Shown here: positions 1 to 8,781 of the stretch, in pieces
Position numbering within the stretch: the stretch's first letter is position 1
How the letters are laid out: the number at the start of each line of letters is the position of its first letter
Origin: Desulfoluna butyratoxydans
Lineage (GTDB): Bacteria; Desulfobacterota; Desulfobacteria; Desulfobacterales; Desulfolunaceae
NCBI RefSeq assembly: GCF_900699765.1
Contig: NZ_CAADHO010000003.1
Location: 186,001 to 250,000 of the forward strand
Direction: 5' to 3'
Length of the DNA: 64,000 bases
Notes under the pieces: model-generated
Databases searched by the model: none
What the model saw: the letters and a program-made list of their open reading frames with translations, nothing else
What the model was told of the DNA's origin: nothing
Translations under genes and position numbers: made by a program

Positions 1-2
1 TC

Positions 3-809
3 CGGAACACGCCCACCGGGCGGGAGACCTTTCTTCAGTCACTCTACTTCTGTCGCCTCATGGGGGCGTCGCCTGTGGTGTACGTGCCCAAGCACACCAA
101 GTTTCTGATGTACTTCGAGCGGGACGTGGTTCAGGTGGACCTGGACAGCTCCTATCTCACAGCCCCGGAGACAGCCGAAAAGCATGCCCGGGAGCTGGCC
201 GAGCAGGAGGGGCTGGAGCCCGGTGTGTTCAAGGCCAAGAATTTTACGGCCTCCACTTTGCCGGACATTCCCGTGGATTTTGATTTCATGTGCTGTCCGC
301 GCAGCATCAGCGACCTGACCAGCAAGATCGGGCTGGGGTTCATCGGCTCGCGGGTGAGGCGCATCATCCGGTCGGCTTTTTTTCCTGTTCTCATCACCAG
401 CCCCTCCTTTCGTCAGTGGAACAGCATCACGGTTTTCTTTGGCGGCTCCAAAAACGCGGTCAGCGCCCTTCGCTTGGGGGCCCGCATTGCCCGTAAGACC
501 GGCATGAAGCTCAGGCTCTTCACCCAGGTGGAGGGGGGCAAAACCCGGGACGATTACGAGAAGGTGATTGTGGAGAGCGGTCTTGGTGAGGATATGTCCG
601 CCTATGTGGACGACTGGCTCCTGTTTTTCGGCGGCAGGTTCGAAGAGAACCTCTTTGAGGTGCCCCATGACAGCCTCCTGGTCCTGGGGGCCTACGGTCA
701 CGGACTGATCCGTGATCTGCTCTTCGGAAGCAAGATGGAGACCATTCAGTCGGTGATGCCCAACAACCTCATGGTGGCGGGACCCAACTACGTGGACAGG
801 GGCGCGTGA
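3..809 (+). CDS. Universal stress protein (UspA-type), 5'-truncated by window edge
   Basis: The reading frame is open to the left edge of the window, so the true start probably lies upstream; the first in-frame ATG is at 60. The C-terminal part resembles a UspA nucleotide-binding domain: an opening beta strand (ITVFFGGSKNAVSAL), an alpha/beta repeat, and the late glycine-rich motif GAYGHGLIRDLLFGSKMETI, close to the G-2X-G-9X-G(S/T) ATP-binding signature. The N-terminal half looks like a second, degenerate Usp domain, giving a tandem layout. Universal stress proteins are cytoplasmic, bind ATP or AMP and act in stress tolerance; the partner here is unknown. The family assignment rests mainly on the last 130 residues. 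Confidence 0.65.
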   Translation, partial: RNTPTGRETFLQSLYFCRLMGASPVVYVPKHTKFLMYFERDVVQVDLDSSYLTAPETAEKHARELAEQEGLEPGVFKAKNFTASTLPDIPVDFDFMCCPRSISDLTSKIGLGFIGSRVRRIIRSAFFPVLITSPSFRQWNSITVFFGGSKNAVSALRLGARIARKTGMKLRLFTQVEGGKTRDDYEKVIVESGLGEDMSAYVDDWLLFFGGRFEENLFEVPHDSLLVLGAYGHGLIRDLLFGSKMETIQSVMPNNLMVAGPNYVDRGA

Positions 810-915
810 TTGGATGACGCGTTATCCCGGGGCGTTGTGGAAGAGCCCCGGATGAGGGGGCGGCAGACCCGGCGAAGCCTTTTTCGGGGACCCCTGAAAA
901 GTGTGAGAAAACCCC

Positions 916-944
916 TTGACAAAGGAATGGGGATGACGTAAATC
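916..944 (+). promoter_or_regulatory. Candidate sigma-70 promoter for tRNA-Ser
   Basis: A perfect -35 hexamer TTGACA (916-921) is followed after 17 bases by TAAATC (939-944), a weak -10. It lies about 105 bases before the tRNA gene, in the only gap upstream of it. The -10 is poor, so this is tentative. Confidence 0.4.
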
Positions 945-1050
945 TTCTCTCGCTTTTGGGGCAGTGTTCAACAACACGCTGCTCGATGAGCGCGGCGTTT
1001 CTCACCGGCCTGGTCGGTAAGAGCAAGCGCCAGACATAAGGGTAATATGC

Positions 1051-1140
1051 GGAGAGGTGACCGAGTGGCTGAAGGTGCACGCCTGGAAAGCGTGTGTGCT
1101 GTAACAGGTACCGAGAGTTCGAATCTCTCCCTCTCCGCCA
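1051..1140 (+). tRNA. tRNA-Ser (anticodon GGA)
   Basis: This is a 90-base class II tRNA with the CCA end encoded (1138-1140). The acceptor stem pairs GGAGAGG with CCTCTCC. The anticodon stem CACGC/GCGTG encloses the loop CTGGAAA, giving GGA at 1085-1087, which reads UCC and UCU. A long variable arm and the T-loop GTTCGAATC are present. Long variable arm plus GGA identify serine. Confidence 0.96.
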
Positions 1141-1446
1141 CTACCCCTTGTGCCTGAATCAAAGGGCCGCCAACAGTGAACAGGTTTTCACCACTTCCTT
1201 GCCAGCAACGGACGTGGGGCGCCTGTTTTTTTCGTTTTGGCCCTTTGCCTTGCCCGCGGCGGCAACGGGATGCACGGGGCGCTTGCAGTGCCCATCGTTT
1301 TATGGTTTCATCCCTGGTAGTGACCCCATACGTGTTGTGGGGCTTTTAAGGCGGCACCAGGCCGCGGCTGATTTGATGACACGCCGGCACCTTGCCCGCG
1401 TTCCGGTTCGGAACCGGTCTTCGGCCGGCAGGGAGAACCGGTCACC
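1141..1446 (+). other. Gap between tRNA-Ser and dnaX, no gene recognised
   Basis: About 306 bases with no convincing reading frame. I looked for the small SRP (4.5S) RNA, which often sits near dnaX. A stretch at about 1175-1215 recalls its flanks, but the conserved core with the GGAA tetraloop is absent. A dnaX promoter probably lies here, but I could not pick one out. Confidence 0.5.
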
Positions 1447-3444
1447 ATGTCCTATCTTGTCCTTGCCCGAAAATACAGACCCCAGCTTTTTGACGATGTG
1501 GTGGGGCAGTCCCACGTCACCACCACGCTGACCCATGCCATTTCCGCCGAGCGTGTGGCCCACGCCATTCTCTTTTCCGGCCCCCGGGGCACGGGAAAAA
1601 CCTCGGTGGCGCGCATCCTGGCCAAGGCCATGAACTGCTCCGGCAGGCGGGAGACCGGTTCTCCTCACCCCTGCAACTCCTGCCGTTCCTGTCGGGAGAT
1701 CACCCAGGGCAGCTCCGCCGACGTCTTCGAGATCGACGGCGCCTCCAACAACAGCGTGGAGCAGGTGCGGGAGCTGCGCAGCAACGTCAGCTACATGCCC
1801 GTCTACAGCCCCTTCAAGATCTACATCATCGACGAAGTGCACATGCTGAGCACGGCGGCCTTTAACGCCCTGCTCAAGACCCTGGAAGAGCCCCCTCCCC
1901 ATGTCCTGTTCATGTTCGCCACCACCGAGGTGCACAAGATCCCGGTGACCATTCTGTCACGCTGTCAGCGCCACGACATGCGGCGCGTGTCACACCGTGA
2001 CCTCAAGGCTCACCTTCAAAAGCTCAGCTCCCTGGAGAACGTTTCCGTTCCCGACGAGAGCCTGGATCTTATCACCGTGGAGGCGGGGGGCTCTGTGAGG
2101 GACTCCCTCAGCATCCTCGACCAGGTCATTGGCAGCGCCGTGGACGGCGCCGTGACCCATGAGTCGGTACTGACCACCCTGGGGGCCGTGGAGACCAGTG
2201 ACGTCATGGCCCTGACCGAGGCCCTGATCCGGCGGGACGGCGGGGCCGTTCTCTCGGCCGTGAACCGGTTTTATATCCAGGGAAACGACCTGCGACGCCT
2301 CTTTTCCAGTCTCACCCAGACCTTAAGGAATCTTCTGGTGCTGGAGGTGGCCGGGCCTGAGGTGCTGGACCTTCCCGACGGAGAGATGGCCGCCATGGGG
2401 GCCATGGCCCAGTCTTCCACCCGTGGGTTTCTCACCAAGGCCCTGGAGGTGCTCCTGGCCGAAGAGTCGGCCGTGCGTTATGCCGCCGCCCCCAAGATGG
2501 CCCTGGAGCTGGCCCTGATCAAAATTCTCCAGGTGCCCGATGCCCTTTCCATCGACACCCTGATCCGAAAGATCGACACCCTGCAGAAAAACGGTGGCGG
2601 TCCCCCTGCGCCTTCGGGACCGTCCGGTCCTTCCGGGGGCGGGGTCTCCGAAACACGGACTGCCTATGCTCCGGCGCCCCCTGCAGCCCCTTCGGCCGAG
2701 TCGGCGCCCGTCACCCCCGAACCAGCCGCTCCGGTCCCTAACCAGCCGCCTTTGAGCGGCTCGGCTCCGGCGATGCCCCAGCAGGCGTGCCGGAACGTGG
2801 CCCCGCAGGCACCACAGCCGGAGCCGCAGCATGTTCCGCAGCGGGCACCGCAGCAAGACGTGCCACAGCAAGCCCCGGAGCAGTCACCGCCGAAGGTGCC
2901 GGAGCACGTACCGCCGCAGGCATCGCAGCAAGCGCCACAGCAGGCACCTCAGCACGCGCCCCAGCAGCCGCCCTCCCCGGCGTCTGATCATGGGGCTGCA
3001 CCCGCGCCGTCCGTGGCCCCGGGACCCTCTCCAGCCTGGAACCCCTCGGATTCCCCGGAAAAGGCCTGGGGGGCATTTCTTGATGACTTGCGGAAAAATC
3101 GGCCTTCGCTGGCCCCGCTCCTGGCCAAAAGCGCCTTGAAAAAAGTGGCGGGAAAGAGTATTGAGATCGAAATCACCGCCAACCGTTTTGCCGTGGGGCG
3201 ACTCAAAAACGGCAAGAAAAAAGAGTTGGAAGATGAGATCCGGGCCTGGTTCGGCCCGGAGATGGACGTGACTTTACACACCATCATTGCCGGAGAAGAG
3301 ACCCATTCCGGGGGGCGCCACGGGAACGACCGTATCGTGACCGAGGCAAAGGAGCACCCCGTGATTCACGAAGCCATTCGGGTCTTCGGGGGCAAGGTGG
3401 ATGTCAACATCATTAAGGAGGAAGACCATGAAAGGCATGGGTAA
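1447..3444 (+). CDS. dnaX: DNA polymerase III subunit gamma/tau
   Basis: Clamp-loader ATPase subunit of the replicative polymerase (665 residues). The N-terminal AAA+ module is complete: the YRPQLFDDVVGQ opening, Walker A GPRGTGKTS (about residues 44-52), a four-Cys zinc module including CNSCRSC (about 64-80), Walker B IIDEVHML (about 128) and the sensor-1 region ATTEVHKIP. After domain III (about residue 380) comes an unusually repetitive Pro/Gln/Ala-rich linker (about 385-525), then a tau-like C-terminal domain. The stop overlaps the ybaB start by 17 bases, so the two are probably translationally coupled. The usual dnaX-ybaB-recR order is kept. Confidence 0.97.
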   Translation: MSYLVLARKYRPQLFDDVVGQSHVTTTLTHAISAERVAHAILFSGPRGTGKTSVARILAKAMNCSGRRETGSPHPCNSCRSCREITQGSSADVFEIDGASNNSVEQVRELRSNVSYMPVYSPFKIYIIDEVHMLSTAAFNALLKTLEEPPPHVLFMFATTEVHKIPVTILSRCQRHDMRRVSHRDLKAHLQKLSSLENVSVPDESLDLITVEAGGSVRDSLSILDQVIGSAVDGAVTHESVLTTLGAVETSDVMALTEALIRRDGGAVLSAVNRFYIQGNDLRRLFSSLTQTLRNLLVLEVAGPEVLDLPDGEMAAMGAMAQSSTRGFLTKALEVLLAEESAVRYAAAPKMALELALIKILQVPDALSIDTLIRKIDTLQKNGGGPPAPSGPSGPSGGGVSETRTAYAPAPPAAPSAESAPVTPEPAAPVPNQPPLSGSAPAMPQQACRNVAPQAPQPEPQHVPQRAPQQDVPQQAPEQSPPKVPEHVPPQASQQAPQQAPQHAPQQPPSPASDHGAAPAPSVAPGPSPAWNPSDSPEKAWGAFLDDLRKNRPSLAPLLAKSALKKVAGKSIEIEITANRFAVGRLKNGKKKELEDEIRAWFGPEMDVTLHTIIAGEETHSGGRHGNDRIVTEAKEHPVIHEAIRVFGGKVDVNIIKEEDHERHG

Positions 3445-3739
3445 CATGATGAAGCAGGCCCAGAAGATGCAGGCCAAGATGATGAAGCTTCAAAACGAGA
3501 TGGACCAGTTCACCGCAGAGGGCACCGCCGGAGGCGGCGTGGTCAAGGCCGTGGCCAACGGCAAACAGAAAGTGCTCTCCGTCACCATCGACCCGGAAGT
3601 GGTGGATCCCGAAGATGTTGAGATCCTCCAGGACATGGTGGCCGCAGCCGTCAACGATGCCCTGACCAAGGTGGGGGCCATCGTCAACGAAAAGATGAGC
3701 AAGGTAACCGGCGGGATGAACATCCCCGGCCTGATGTAG
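3428..3739 (+). CDS. ybaB: YbaB/EbfC family nucleoid-associated protein
   Basis: Small DNA-binding protein of 103 residues, which is the normal family length. It opens with the Met/Gln/Lys-rich helix (MKGMGNMMKQAQKMQAKMM), followed by the glycine-rich GTAGGGVVKAVANG strand region and the DPEDVEILQDMVAAAVNDA helix typical of the family. I chose ATG 3428 because the strong site AAGGAGGAAGA lies just upstream. The start sits inside the end of dnaX and recR follows, the conserved arrangement in which YbaB accompanies the RecR recombination mediator. The family binds DNA as a dimer; its precise role is unsettled. Confidence 0.95.
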   Translation: MKGMGNMMKQAQKMQAKMMKLQNEMDQFTAEGTAGGGVVKAVANGKQKVLSVTIDPEVVDPEDVEILQDMVAAAVNDALTKVGAIVNEKMSKVTGGMNIPGLM

Positions 3740-3767
3740 TTTTTTACCCTGCTTTGTTGTCCCGGGC

Positions 3768-3789
3768 TGCCGGAGGGCTTCCTCCGGCA
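3768..3789 (+). terminator. Hairpin between ybaB and recR
   Basis: Perfect inverted repeat TGCCGGAGG / CCTCCGGCA with a GCTT loop, followed by CGCTGTTTT. It could be a weak terminator or attenuator. Its stem resembles other CCTCCGGC palindromes in this window, so a dispersed palindromic element is an alternative. Confidence 0.45.
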
Positions 3790-3839
3790 CGCTGTTTTCG
3801 GGCCGTGCGTTTTGCTTTGCACCCATTCCCAGGTCCAGC

Positions 3840-4439
3840 ATGAATCATTATCCAGCCTCGTTGAAGCAGCTTATCGACAATCTCGCCCGTTTGCCGGGGA
3901 TCGGCCGTAAAAGTGCCGAACGACTGGCCCTTCACATCCTGAAGGCACCGCACCGCGAAGCAGACCTCCTGGCCGGGAGCATCGCCGAGGTCAAGCGCCG
4001 GGTGAGGCTCTGCCGCCGCTGTTTTGCCCTTGCCGAGTCCGATCACTGTCCCATCTGCGCCAACACGGGGCGCGACCAGTCCCGTATCTGTGTGGTGGAG
4101 AAGCCCGCCGATATGGCGGCCATCGAGACCTCCGGCGGGTATGCGGGGACCTACCACATCCTTCAGGGGGCCCTGTCTCCCATGGACGACATCGGCCCGG
4201 ACGACCTGCGTATCGCAGAGCTCCTCAACCGGGTCAAGGCCGAAGGCACCGTGGAGGTGATCCTGGCCACAGGGACCAATGTGGAAGGGGAGGCCACCGC
4301 CGCATACATCGCGGAGCAGCTGCACCACCTGTCGGTGCGGGTAACGCGCATTGCCTCCGGGGTGCCCATGGGCGGGGATTTGAAATATGTGGATCAGGTG
4401 ACCCTGAAACGGGCCATGGAGACGCGACATGACACATAG
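3840..4439 (+). CDS. recR: Recombination protein RecR
   Basis: Recombination mediator acting with RecF/RecO at stalled forks and gaps; 199 residues, the usual size. Features in order: helix-hairpin-helix LPGIGRKSAERLALHIL (about 18-34), a C4 zinc finger (CRRCFALAESDHCPIC, about 59-74), a Toprim domain beginning CVVEKPADMAAIE (about 83) and continuing through EVILATGTNVEGEATAAYI, and the C-terminal Walker-like region ASGVPMGGDLKYVDQVTL. It lies 100 bases after ybaB and its 3' end overlaps the next gene by 11 bases. Confidence 0.97.
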   Translation: MNHYPASLKQLIDNLARLPGIGRKSAERLALHILKAPHREADLLAGSIAEVKRRVRLCRRCFALAESDHCPICANTGRDQSRICVVEKPADMAAIETSGGYAGTYHILQGALSPMDDIGPDDLRIAELLNRVKAEGTVEVILATGTNVEGEATAAYIAEQLHHLSVRVTRIASGVPMGGDLKYVDQVTLKRAMETRHDT

Positions 4440-4887
4440 TAGCACCACAAGCGAAGATATTTTCGAGTGCACCCAGTGCGGCGAATGCTGCACAGGCTTC
4501 GGGGGCACTTACATGACGGAGGAGGACGTGCAGCGCATCGCCGCCTTCATCGGCATGACCCCCGAGGAGTTCGTGGCCACCCGCTGCCAGATCGTGGACG
4601 GCATGCCGGTCATCGCCTCGGGCCAGGACGGACGCTGCGTTTTTTTCAAGGACAACTGCACCATCCATGCGGTCAAGCCCCGCATGTGCAGGGCCTGGCC
4701 CTTTATCGACGCCGTGGCCCGGGTGCCCTCCAACTGGGATCTCATGGCCGATGCCTGTCCGGGGATCCGCAAAGGGTTTCCCCACGAGGTGATTCGTCGT
4801 ATTGTCTGCGGAGAGCAGGAAAAGCTCAACGAGGCAAGGCACGAGGTGGGGTCAATCTCGCCACACCTCAGGGGGCAGAAGGCGTAA
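4429..4887 (+). CDS. YkgJ-type cysteine cluster protein
   Basis: A 152-residue protein with the N-terminal signature CTQCGECC (about 15-22) and later Cys residues in NCTIHAVKPRMCRAWPF and DACPGI. This is the pattern of the UPF0153/YkgJ (CxxCxxCC) family, thought to bind zinc or an iron-sulfur cluster; its function is not established. It starts inside recR, which suggests co-transcription. Its 3' end overlaps the convergent gene on the other strand by 36 bases. Confidence 0.85.
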   Translation: MTHSSTTSEDIFECTQCGECCTGFGGTYMTEEDVQRIAAFIGMTPEEFVATRCQIVDGMPVIASGQDGRCVFFKDNCTIHAVKPRMCRAWPFIDAVARVPSNWDLMADACPGIRKGFPHEVIRRIVCGEQEKLNEARHEVGSISPHLRGQKA

Positions 4888-5100
4888 GGGCTCTTCGGCC
4901 GCTTTGGCGGCGGCAATGATGCCGCGGCGCTCAAGCTCTTCAAGGGCCGCATCAAGCCCCGGGCCATCCCCGGTCCAGAGGCGCGTCACTTCAGGACGGG
5001 TCAGGGGAAGCTCCTGGTCGGCCAGGCCGGCAAGGAGCAGGTAGCACGAGACGGTCTCCGTGGGGAGGCCGAGGGTAAATATTTTCTGGTCCATGTGCAT
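4852..5100 (-). CDS. Small conserved hypothetical, possible winged helix
   Basis: An 82-residue protein beginning MHMDQKIFTLGLPTETVSCY. ATG 5100 is chosen because AAGGAGGT lies the right distance upstream on the reverse strand; the in-frame extension further upstream has no such site. The sequence alternates short helices (SCYLLLAGLAD, LDAALEELERRGII) and ends with a hydrophobic PPEVWRD. This resembles a short winged-helix-like protein that I associate with sulfate-reducer genomes, but I cannot name a function. It converges on and overlaps the YkgJ-type gene. Confidence 0.7.
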   Translation of the reverse strand: MHMDQKIFTLGLPTETVSCYLLLAGLADQELPLTRPEVTRLWTGDGPGLDAALEELERRGIIAAAKAAEEPLRLLPPEVWRD

Positions 5101-5271
5101 GGGACCTCCTTGTGGAAAAACGTGTGCATGACCGGAAGCGGGGACCCCTTCGGGGGCCTCACTTCGCTGACACTGCGGAGTATACCAAACGGTGTCCAAT
5201 TCACAACCTTTGCGGGGCCATGGCCGACATCGGTGGACCCTTCAGCATGAAACACAGGCGTTTTAACTATT

Positions 5272-6060
5272 ATGATTGGTATTTTTGACTCGGGCATCGG
5301 TGGGCTAACCACCTGTCGTGCCCTGAAAGAACTCCTGCCCGGTCACGAGATGATCTACTTTGGCGATACCGCCCGCACCCCTTACGGCAGCAAGAGCCGG
5401 GAGACCGTTGTGCGGTACAGCCTTGAAAACACCCGCTTTCTTATTGAAATGGGTGCGGAGATGATCGTGGTGGGGTGCAACACCGCCTCCAGCGTGGCCC
5501 CTGCGGCCATCCGGGAAGCCTATGACGTGCCTGTGTTTGAAGTGGTAACTCCGGCTGTGGAGCAGGCCCTTGCCGCCTCGAAAAAGGGGCAGATCGGGGT
5601 CATCGGGACCCGCGGGACCATCACCAGCAAGGTGTATGAGACCCGTATCAAGGAGATGCGGCCCGACGCGTCGGTGCACTCCAATCCCTGTCCCCTGCTT
5701 GTTCCCCTCGTGGAGGAGGGGTGGTTCGATCGCCCTGAAACCCGAAGGATCGTCAAGAGCTACATCCACCCCTTGCGGGTCCGTCAGATCGACACGCTGA
5801 TCCTCGGGTGCACCCACTACCCCATGCTGGAGCCCATCATCAAGCAGAAGGCGGGGAAACGGGTGACCATTATCAACTCCGGTGCGGCCGTGGCCCGTCA
5901 GGTGAAAGCCTTTGTGGATGCTCACCCGGAGTGGCGGGACAAGGGCGGCAGCCGTCGCGGATGTGATCGGTTTTACGTCTCCGATTATACCCCTCAGTTC
6001 CGCTCCATCGCCGAATCCATCCTCAACCAGAAGGTGGAACTCCAGCTGGTACAGCAGTAA
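5272..6060 (+). CDS. murI: Glutamate racemase
   Basis: Converts L-glutamate to D-glutamate for peptidoglycan; 262 residues, the family size. It opens with the diagnostic IGIFDSGIGGLTTCRAL. The two catalytic cysteines are in GCNTASSVAP (about residue 70) and LGCTHYPML (about 183). The FGDTARTPYG loop that binds substrate is intact. It stands alone, divergent from the small reverse-strand gene upstream, with a hairpin downstream. Confidence 0.97.
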   Translation: MIGIFDSGIGGLTTCRALKELLPGHEMIYFGDTARTPYGSKSRETVVRYSLENTRFLIEMGAEMIVVGCNTASSVAPAAIREAYDVPVFEVVTPAVEQALAASKKGQIGVIGTRGTITSKVYETRIKEMRPDASVHSNPCPLLVPLVEEGWFDRPETRRIVKSYIHPLRVRQIDTLILGCTHYPMLEPIIKQKAGKRVTIINSGAAVARQVKAFVDAHPEWRDKGGSRRGCDRFYVSDYTPQFRSIAESILNQKVELQLVQQ

Positions 6061-6124
6061 GCCTCCCGTCTTTCCGGTTTCGATTAAAGATTGATCAAAA
6101 ATCGGATTGATATTATAAATAAAT

Positions 6125-6150
6125 ACGGCGTCTTCTTCGGGCGCCGTCTT
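6125..6150 (+). terminator. Terminator-like hairpin after murI
   Basis: ACGGCG (6125-6130) pairs with CGCCGT (6142-6147) across an 11-base loop, followed by only a short run of T. Position fits murI termination; the weak T-run keeps confidence low. Confidence 0.4.
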
Positions 6151-6352
6151 TGTCCGGGCCGTTGACTTAGGGGGGGGCATGCCTCCCAAGCCGCCCGGGT
6201 CCTTGTCCGGCTGATTCGCCTCTTTTCCCAGTACGCTTTACGTTCCCGCCGCGCCTGCCCCTATGCCGGATGCGTTGCCCTTTCTTCTTCCGTGACATCC
6301 ACGCCAGTGCATCATGCATTTCCCACCCGCAACACCGTGTGAGGAGGCCTTT

Positions 6353-7282
6353 ATGACCGTACGCAAGATTTTTATCGCCGGGGCAGGCAATGTCGGCTCA
6401 GCCGCCGCAGCTTTCATGGCCACAAAACAACTGGGGAATATCTACCTGTACGATATCCTGGAAGACTTTGCCGTGGGACAGGCCATGGATATCAACCAGT
6501 CCCTTCCCTACTGGAGATCCGACTCCAAGGTGACGGGGTGCCGATCCTTAGGGGAGATGGAAGGGGCGGATGTGGTGGTGATCACCGCCGGTGGCAAGCG
6601 GGCCGAAGGCATGACGCGACTGGACCTTCTCTACCAGAACCTTGATATCATGTACGAGATCGGCGAGGTGGTGATGGCCCTTGCCCCGGACGCCTTTGTC
6701 CACGTTACCAGCAACCCCGTGGATGTGCTGACCTGGGCCCTGAAAGAGCGGTGGCCCAAGATGAAGGTGACGGGCCTCGGGTGCGCCCTGGATGCCATGC
6801 GGTTTCGGTTTTTCCTGGCCGAGCACCTCAACGTCTCCCGGGAGGCCGTGAACTGCACGGTTATCGGGACCCATGACGACAACATGATCCCCCTTGTAAA
6901 CCGGGCCGATGTGGGGGGGACCCCGGTGAAGGAGCACCTCTCTGCCGACGATGAGGAGCGCCTTATCACCCTGGTGAAGCACGGGGGCGGGGACATCGTG
7001 AAGCGTTTGAAGACCCGCAGCGGTTTTTTTGCCGCAGCCACCAAGGTGACCCAGATCGTGGAGTCTCACCTTCACAACAAGCAGCATATCTTTCCCTTGA
7101 GCGTGATTATCAACGGTGAGTACGGCTACTCGGACATGGCCCTCTCCCTTCCTGTTTCCATCGGGGAGCGGGGAGCTCACAAGGTGTTCGAGTTTGACCT
7201 GAGCGATGAGGAGCGAGCCCAGCTGGATGTCTGCGCCGACTCCATGCGCACGGTGATTGCAGAGATCCGTGCCCGGGCTTAA
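6353..7282 (+). CDS. mdh: Malate dehydrogenase (LDH/MDH family)
   Basis: NAD-dependent malate/oxaloacetate interconversion in central carbon metabolism. The 309-residue protein starts at ATG 6353, which has GAGGAGG upstream. It has the Rossmann motif IAGAGNVGSAAAAF and an acidic residue ending strand 2 (YLYDI), which favours NAD. The active-site loop AGGKRAEGMTRLDLL carries Arg where MDH has the substrate-specificity Arg (LDH has Gln). The catalytic His lies in VIGTHDDNMIPLV, and ALDAMRFRFFLAEHL supplies the substrate Arg. Malate is preferred over lactate on the loop Arg alone. Confidence 0.88.
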   Translation: MTVRKIFIAGAGNVGSAAAAFMATKQLGNIYLYDILEDFAVGQAMDINQSLPYWRSDSKVTGCRSLGEMEGADVVVITAGGKRAEGMTRLDLLYQNLDIMYEIGEVVMALAPDAFVHVTSNPVDVLTWALKERWPKMKVTGLGCALDAMRFRFFLAEHLNVSREAVNCTVIGTHDDNMIPLVNRADVGGTPVKEHLSADDEERLITLVKHGGGDIVKRLKTRSGFFAAATKVTQIVESHLHNKQHIFPLSVIINGEYGYSDMALSLPVSIGERGAHKVFEFDLSDEERAQLDVCADSMRTVIAEIRARA

Positions 7283-7385
7283 GATGTGGGTGGCGTGCCG
7301 TCACAGGTAAGGCATAGAAACAGGACGGAACGCCAACCCCATGGCCCGGATACCCGACGAACCGATCCCTTTACAGGAGGTGACG

Positions 7386-7571
7386 GTGGTTGATTCAGGT
7401 TCTGAGGTTCCCGTCGAACGACGGATGACAGTGGACAGACGAGTGTATTCCTACGACAGACACTACCCGGAGCGTCGAAAAAGAGGCGATCGGAGAGCCG
7501 AAAACGAGTCCCTGTCGGAAGAGGCAATCCGCTCTCCGGCCGGGGCCGTCCCCCGCCCCTTGGTTCCCTGA
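7386..7571 (+). CDS. Small Arg-rich 'PERR' repeat protein
   Basis: About 61 residues from GTG 7386, which has AGGAGG five bases upstream; an ATG at 7341 would add 15 residues but lacks a good ribosome site. The core is a run of Arg-Arg/Asp motifs (RRMTVDRR, DRHYPERRKRGDRR). I recall such small proteins as common in delta-proteobacteria, with no known function. It ends just before the convergent sigma-54 activator gene. It could be a nucleic-acid- or membrane-associated peptide, but nothing in the sequence decides this. Confidence 0.55.
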   Translation: MVDSGSEVPVERRMTVDRRVYSYDRHYPERRKRGDRRAENESLSEEAIRSPAGAVPRPLVP

Positions 7572-7715
7572 CCTGATCCATGGTGCCCGCACGGGTGGCA
7601 TGGTTTCTTTCCCCCCCCCCTAATGGTGTGTGCCGGCTGTCCTTAGCCCCGCAACCACCATTGCGCTTTTTGTGCACACCCTCTCCCGCCTTTTTGTCCC
7701 CGATTTCATTTTTTC

Positions 7716-8753
7716 TTACCCTTGTGCATCCTGCGGCCTGGTGATGTTGAGCTGCCCGATTTTTGTCAGCAGGGTTTTGTAGCTGATTTTGAGGATTTTT
7801 GATGCGCGTGTCCTGTTCCAGTTCGTCATGTTTAAAATCTGCGAAATGGCCTCCCTCTCAACGATGTCAATGGCGCTTTGCTTTACTACCCTCAGCGAAA
7901 AATCAGCTAACTCATCAGGGGATTTGTCGGTGAGATCACGGATCTGGCCCAGGAGATTGCCCGCCATGGGCGGTGGCGAAGACCCGTTGATGCGGGGTGA
8001 CTCTTCGTCCAGGATCTCGCGTAAGGTCTCTTCATCACAGCCAATGAGCAGGATCCGCTTCAGGGCGCTCAAGAGCTGCCTGGCATTGCCGGGCCAGGAG
8101 AACCGGCAGAATCGGTCGAAGATGTCCCGGCTGAGGGGGAGGATGTGCCGATCCGCGTAGGCCTCACTATAGACTCTGGTGTAGTGGCGGATCAGTTCCG
8201 GAATATCTTCTGGGCGTTCCCGTAAAGGGGGGATGTGGATACGGACCATGTTCAGGCGGTAGTAGAGGTCGGCCCGGAACTCTTTGGCCTTGATTTTCTG
8301 CCGAAGGTCGTGGTTGGTGGCGGAGATGACCCAGGTGTTTGATTTCAGGTTGCTCTCCGAGCCGAGGCGGCTGTACTCGCCGCTCTGGAGGACATGGAGG
8401 AGCTTTGCCTGGAGGTGGAAGGGCATGTCTCCGATCTCGTCGAGGAAGAGGACCCCGTCGTCGGCCAGTTCAAATTTGCCTTTCCGTGTTTTAAGGGCTC
8501 CGGTGTAGGCGCCCTGCTCGGTACCGAAGAGTTCGCTTTCAAGGAGTGTGTCCGGAATGGCGGCGCAGTTGACCTTGACGAACTCGTTTTTATTTCGCGG
8601 GGACGCTTCGTGGAGGCACCGTGCGACGACCTCTTTGCCTACGCCGGTTTCGCCTGTGATGATGACGTTGAGGGCAGCGTTTGACGCGATGCGGTTCAAT
8701 GTATCACGAATTTTCTGGATGGCGGGGCTAACCCCGACGAGGATGGTACTCAT
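7716..8753 (-). CDS. Sigma-54 activator (AAA+ plus Fis-type HTH) without sensory domain
   Basis: Bacterial enhancer-binding protein of 345 residues. The AAA+ domain begins almost at the N-terminus: Walker A GETGVGKEV (about 34-42), the sigma-54 contact loop as GAYTGA instead of GAFTGA, Walker B VLFLDEIGDM, sensor-1 WVISATNHDL, arginine finger region FRADLYYRLNMVRI, and sensor-2 FSWPGNARQL. A Fis-like helix-turn-helix ends the protein (EREAISQILNMTNWNRTRASKIL). There is no receiver, GAF or PAS domain, as in PspF, so control would be by a partner or by its own expression. It is divergent from the EPS operon and is the obvious candidate regulator of it (inference). Confidence 0.93.
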   Translation of the reverse strand: MSTILVGVSPAIQKIRDTLNRIASNAALNVIITGETGVGKEVVARCLHEASPRNKNEFVKVNCAAIPDTLLESELFGTEQGAYTGALKTRKGKFELADDGVLFLDEIGDMPFHLQAKLLHVLQSGEYSRLGSESNLKSNTWVISATNHDLRQKIKAKEFRADLYYRLNMVRIHIPPLRERPEDIPELIRHYTRVYSEAYADRHILPLSRDIFDRFCRFSWPGNARQLLSALKRILLIGCDEETLREILDEESPRINGSSPPPMAGNLLGQIRDLTDKSPDELADFSLRVVKQSAIDIVEREAISQILNMTNWNRTRASKILKISYKTLLTKIGQLNITRPQDAQG

Positions 8754-8781
8754 GGTGTCACCCCGGGGAATGTAAAGGTTC

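Noticed and set aside
1170..1230. Possible small SRP (4.5S) RNA before dnaX
   Set aside because: Short flanking resemblance only; the conserved core with the GGAA tetraloop and its pairing partner are missing.
2580..2740. Programmed -1 frameshift in dnaX giving a gamma form
   Set aside because: The A-run at about 2586-2590 does not form an X-XXY-YYZ slippery heptamer in frame, and the -1 frame stays open for about 50 codons rather than stopping at once.
7611..7620. C10 tract as a phase-variation switch
   Set aside because: It lies between two convergent genes, outside any reading frame and not in a promoter, so slippage would have no clear effect.
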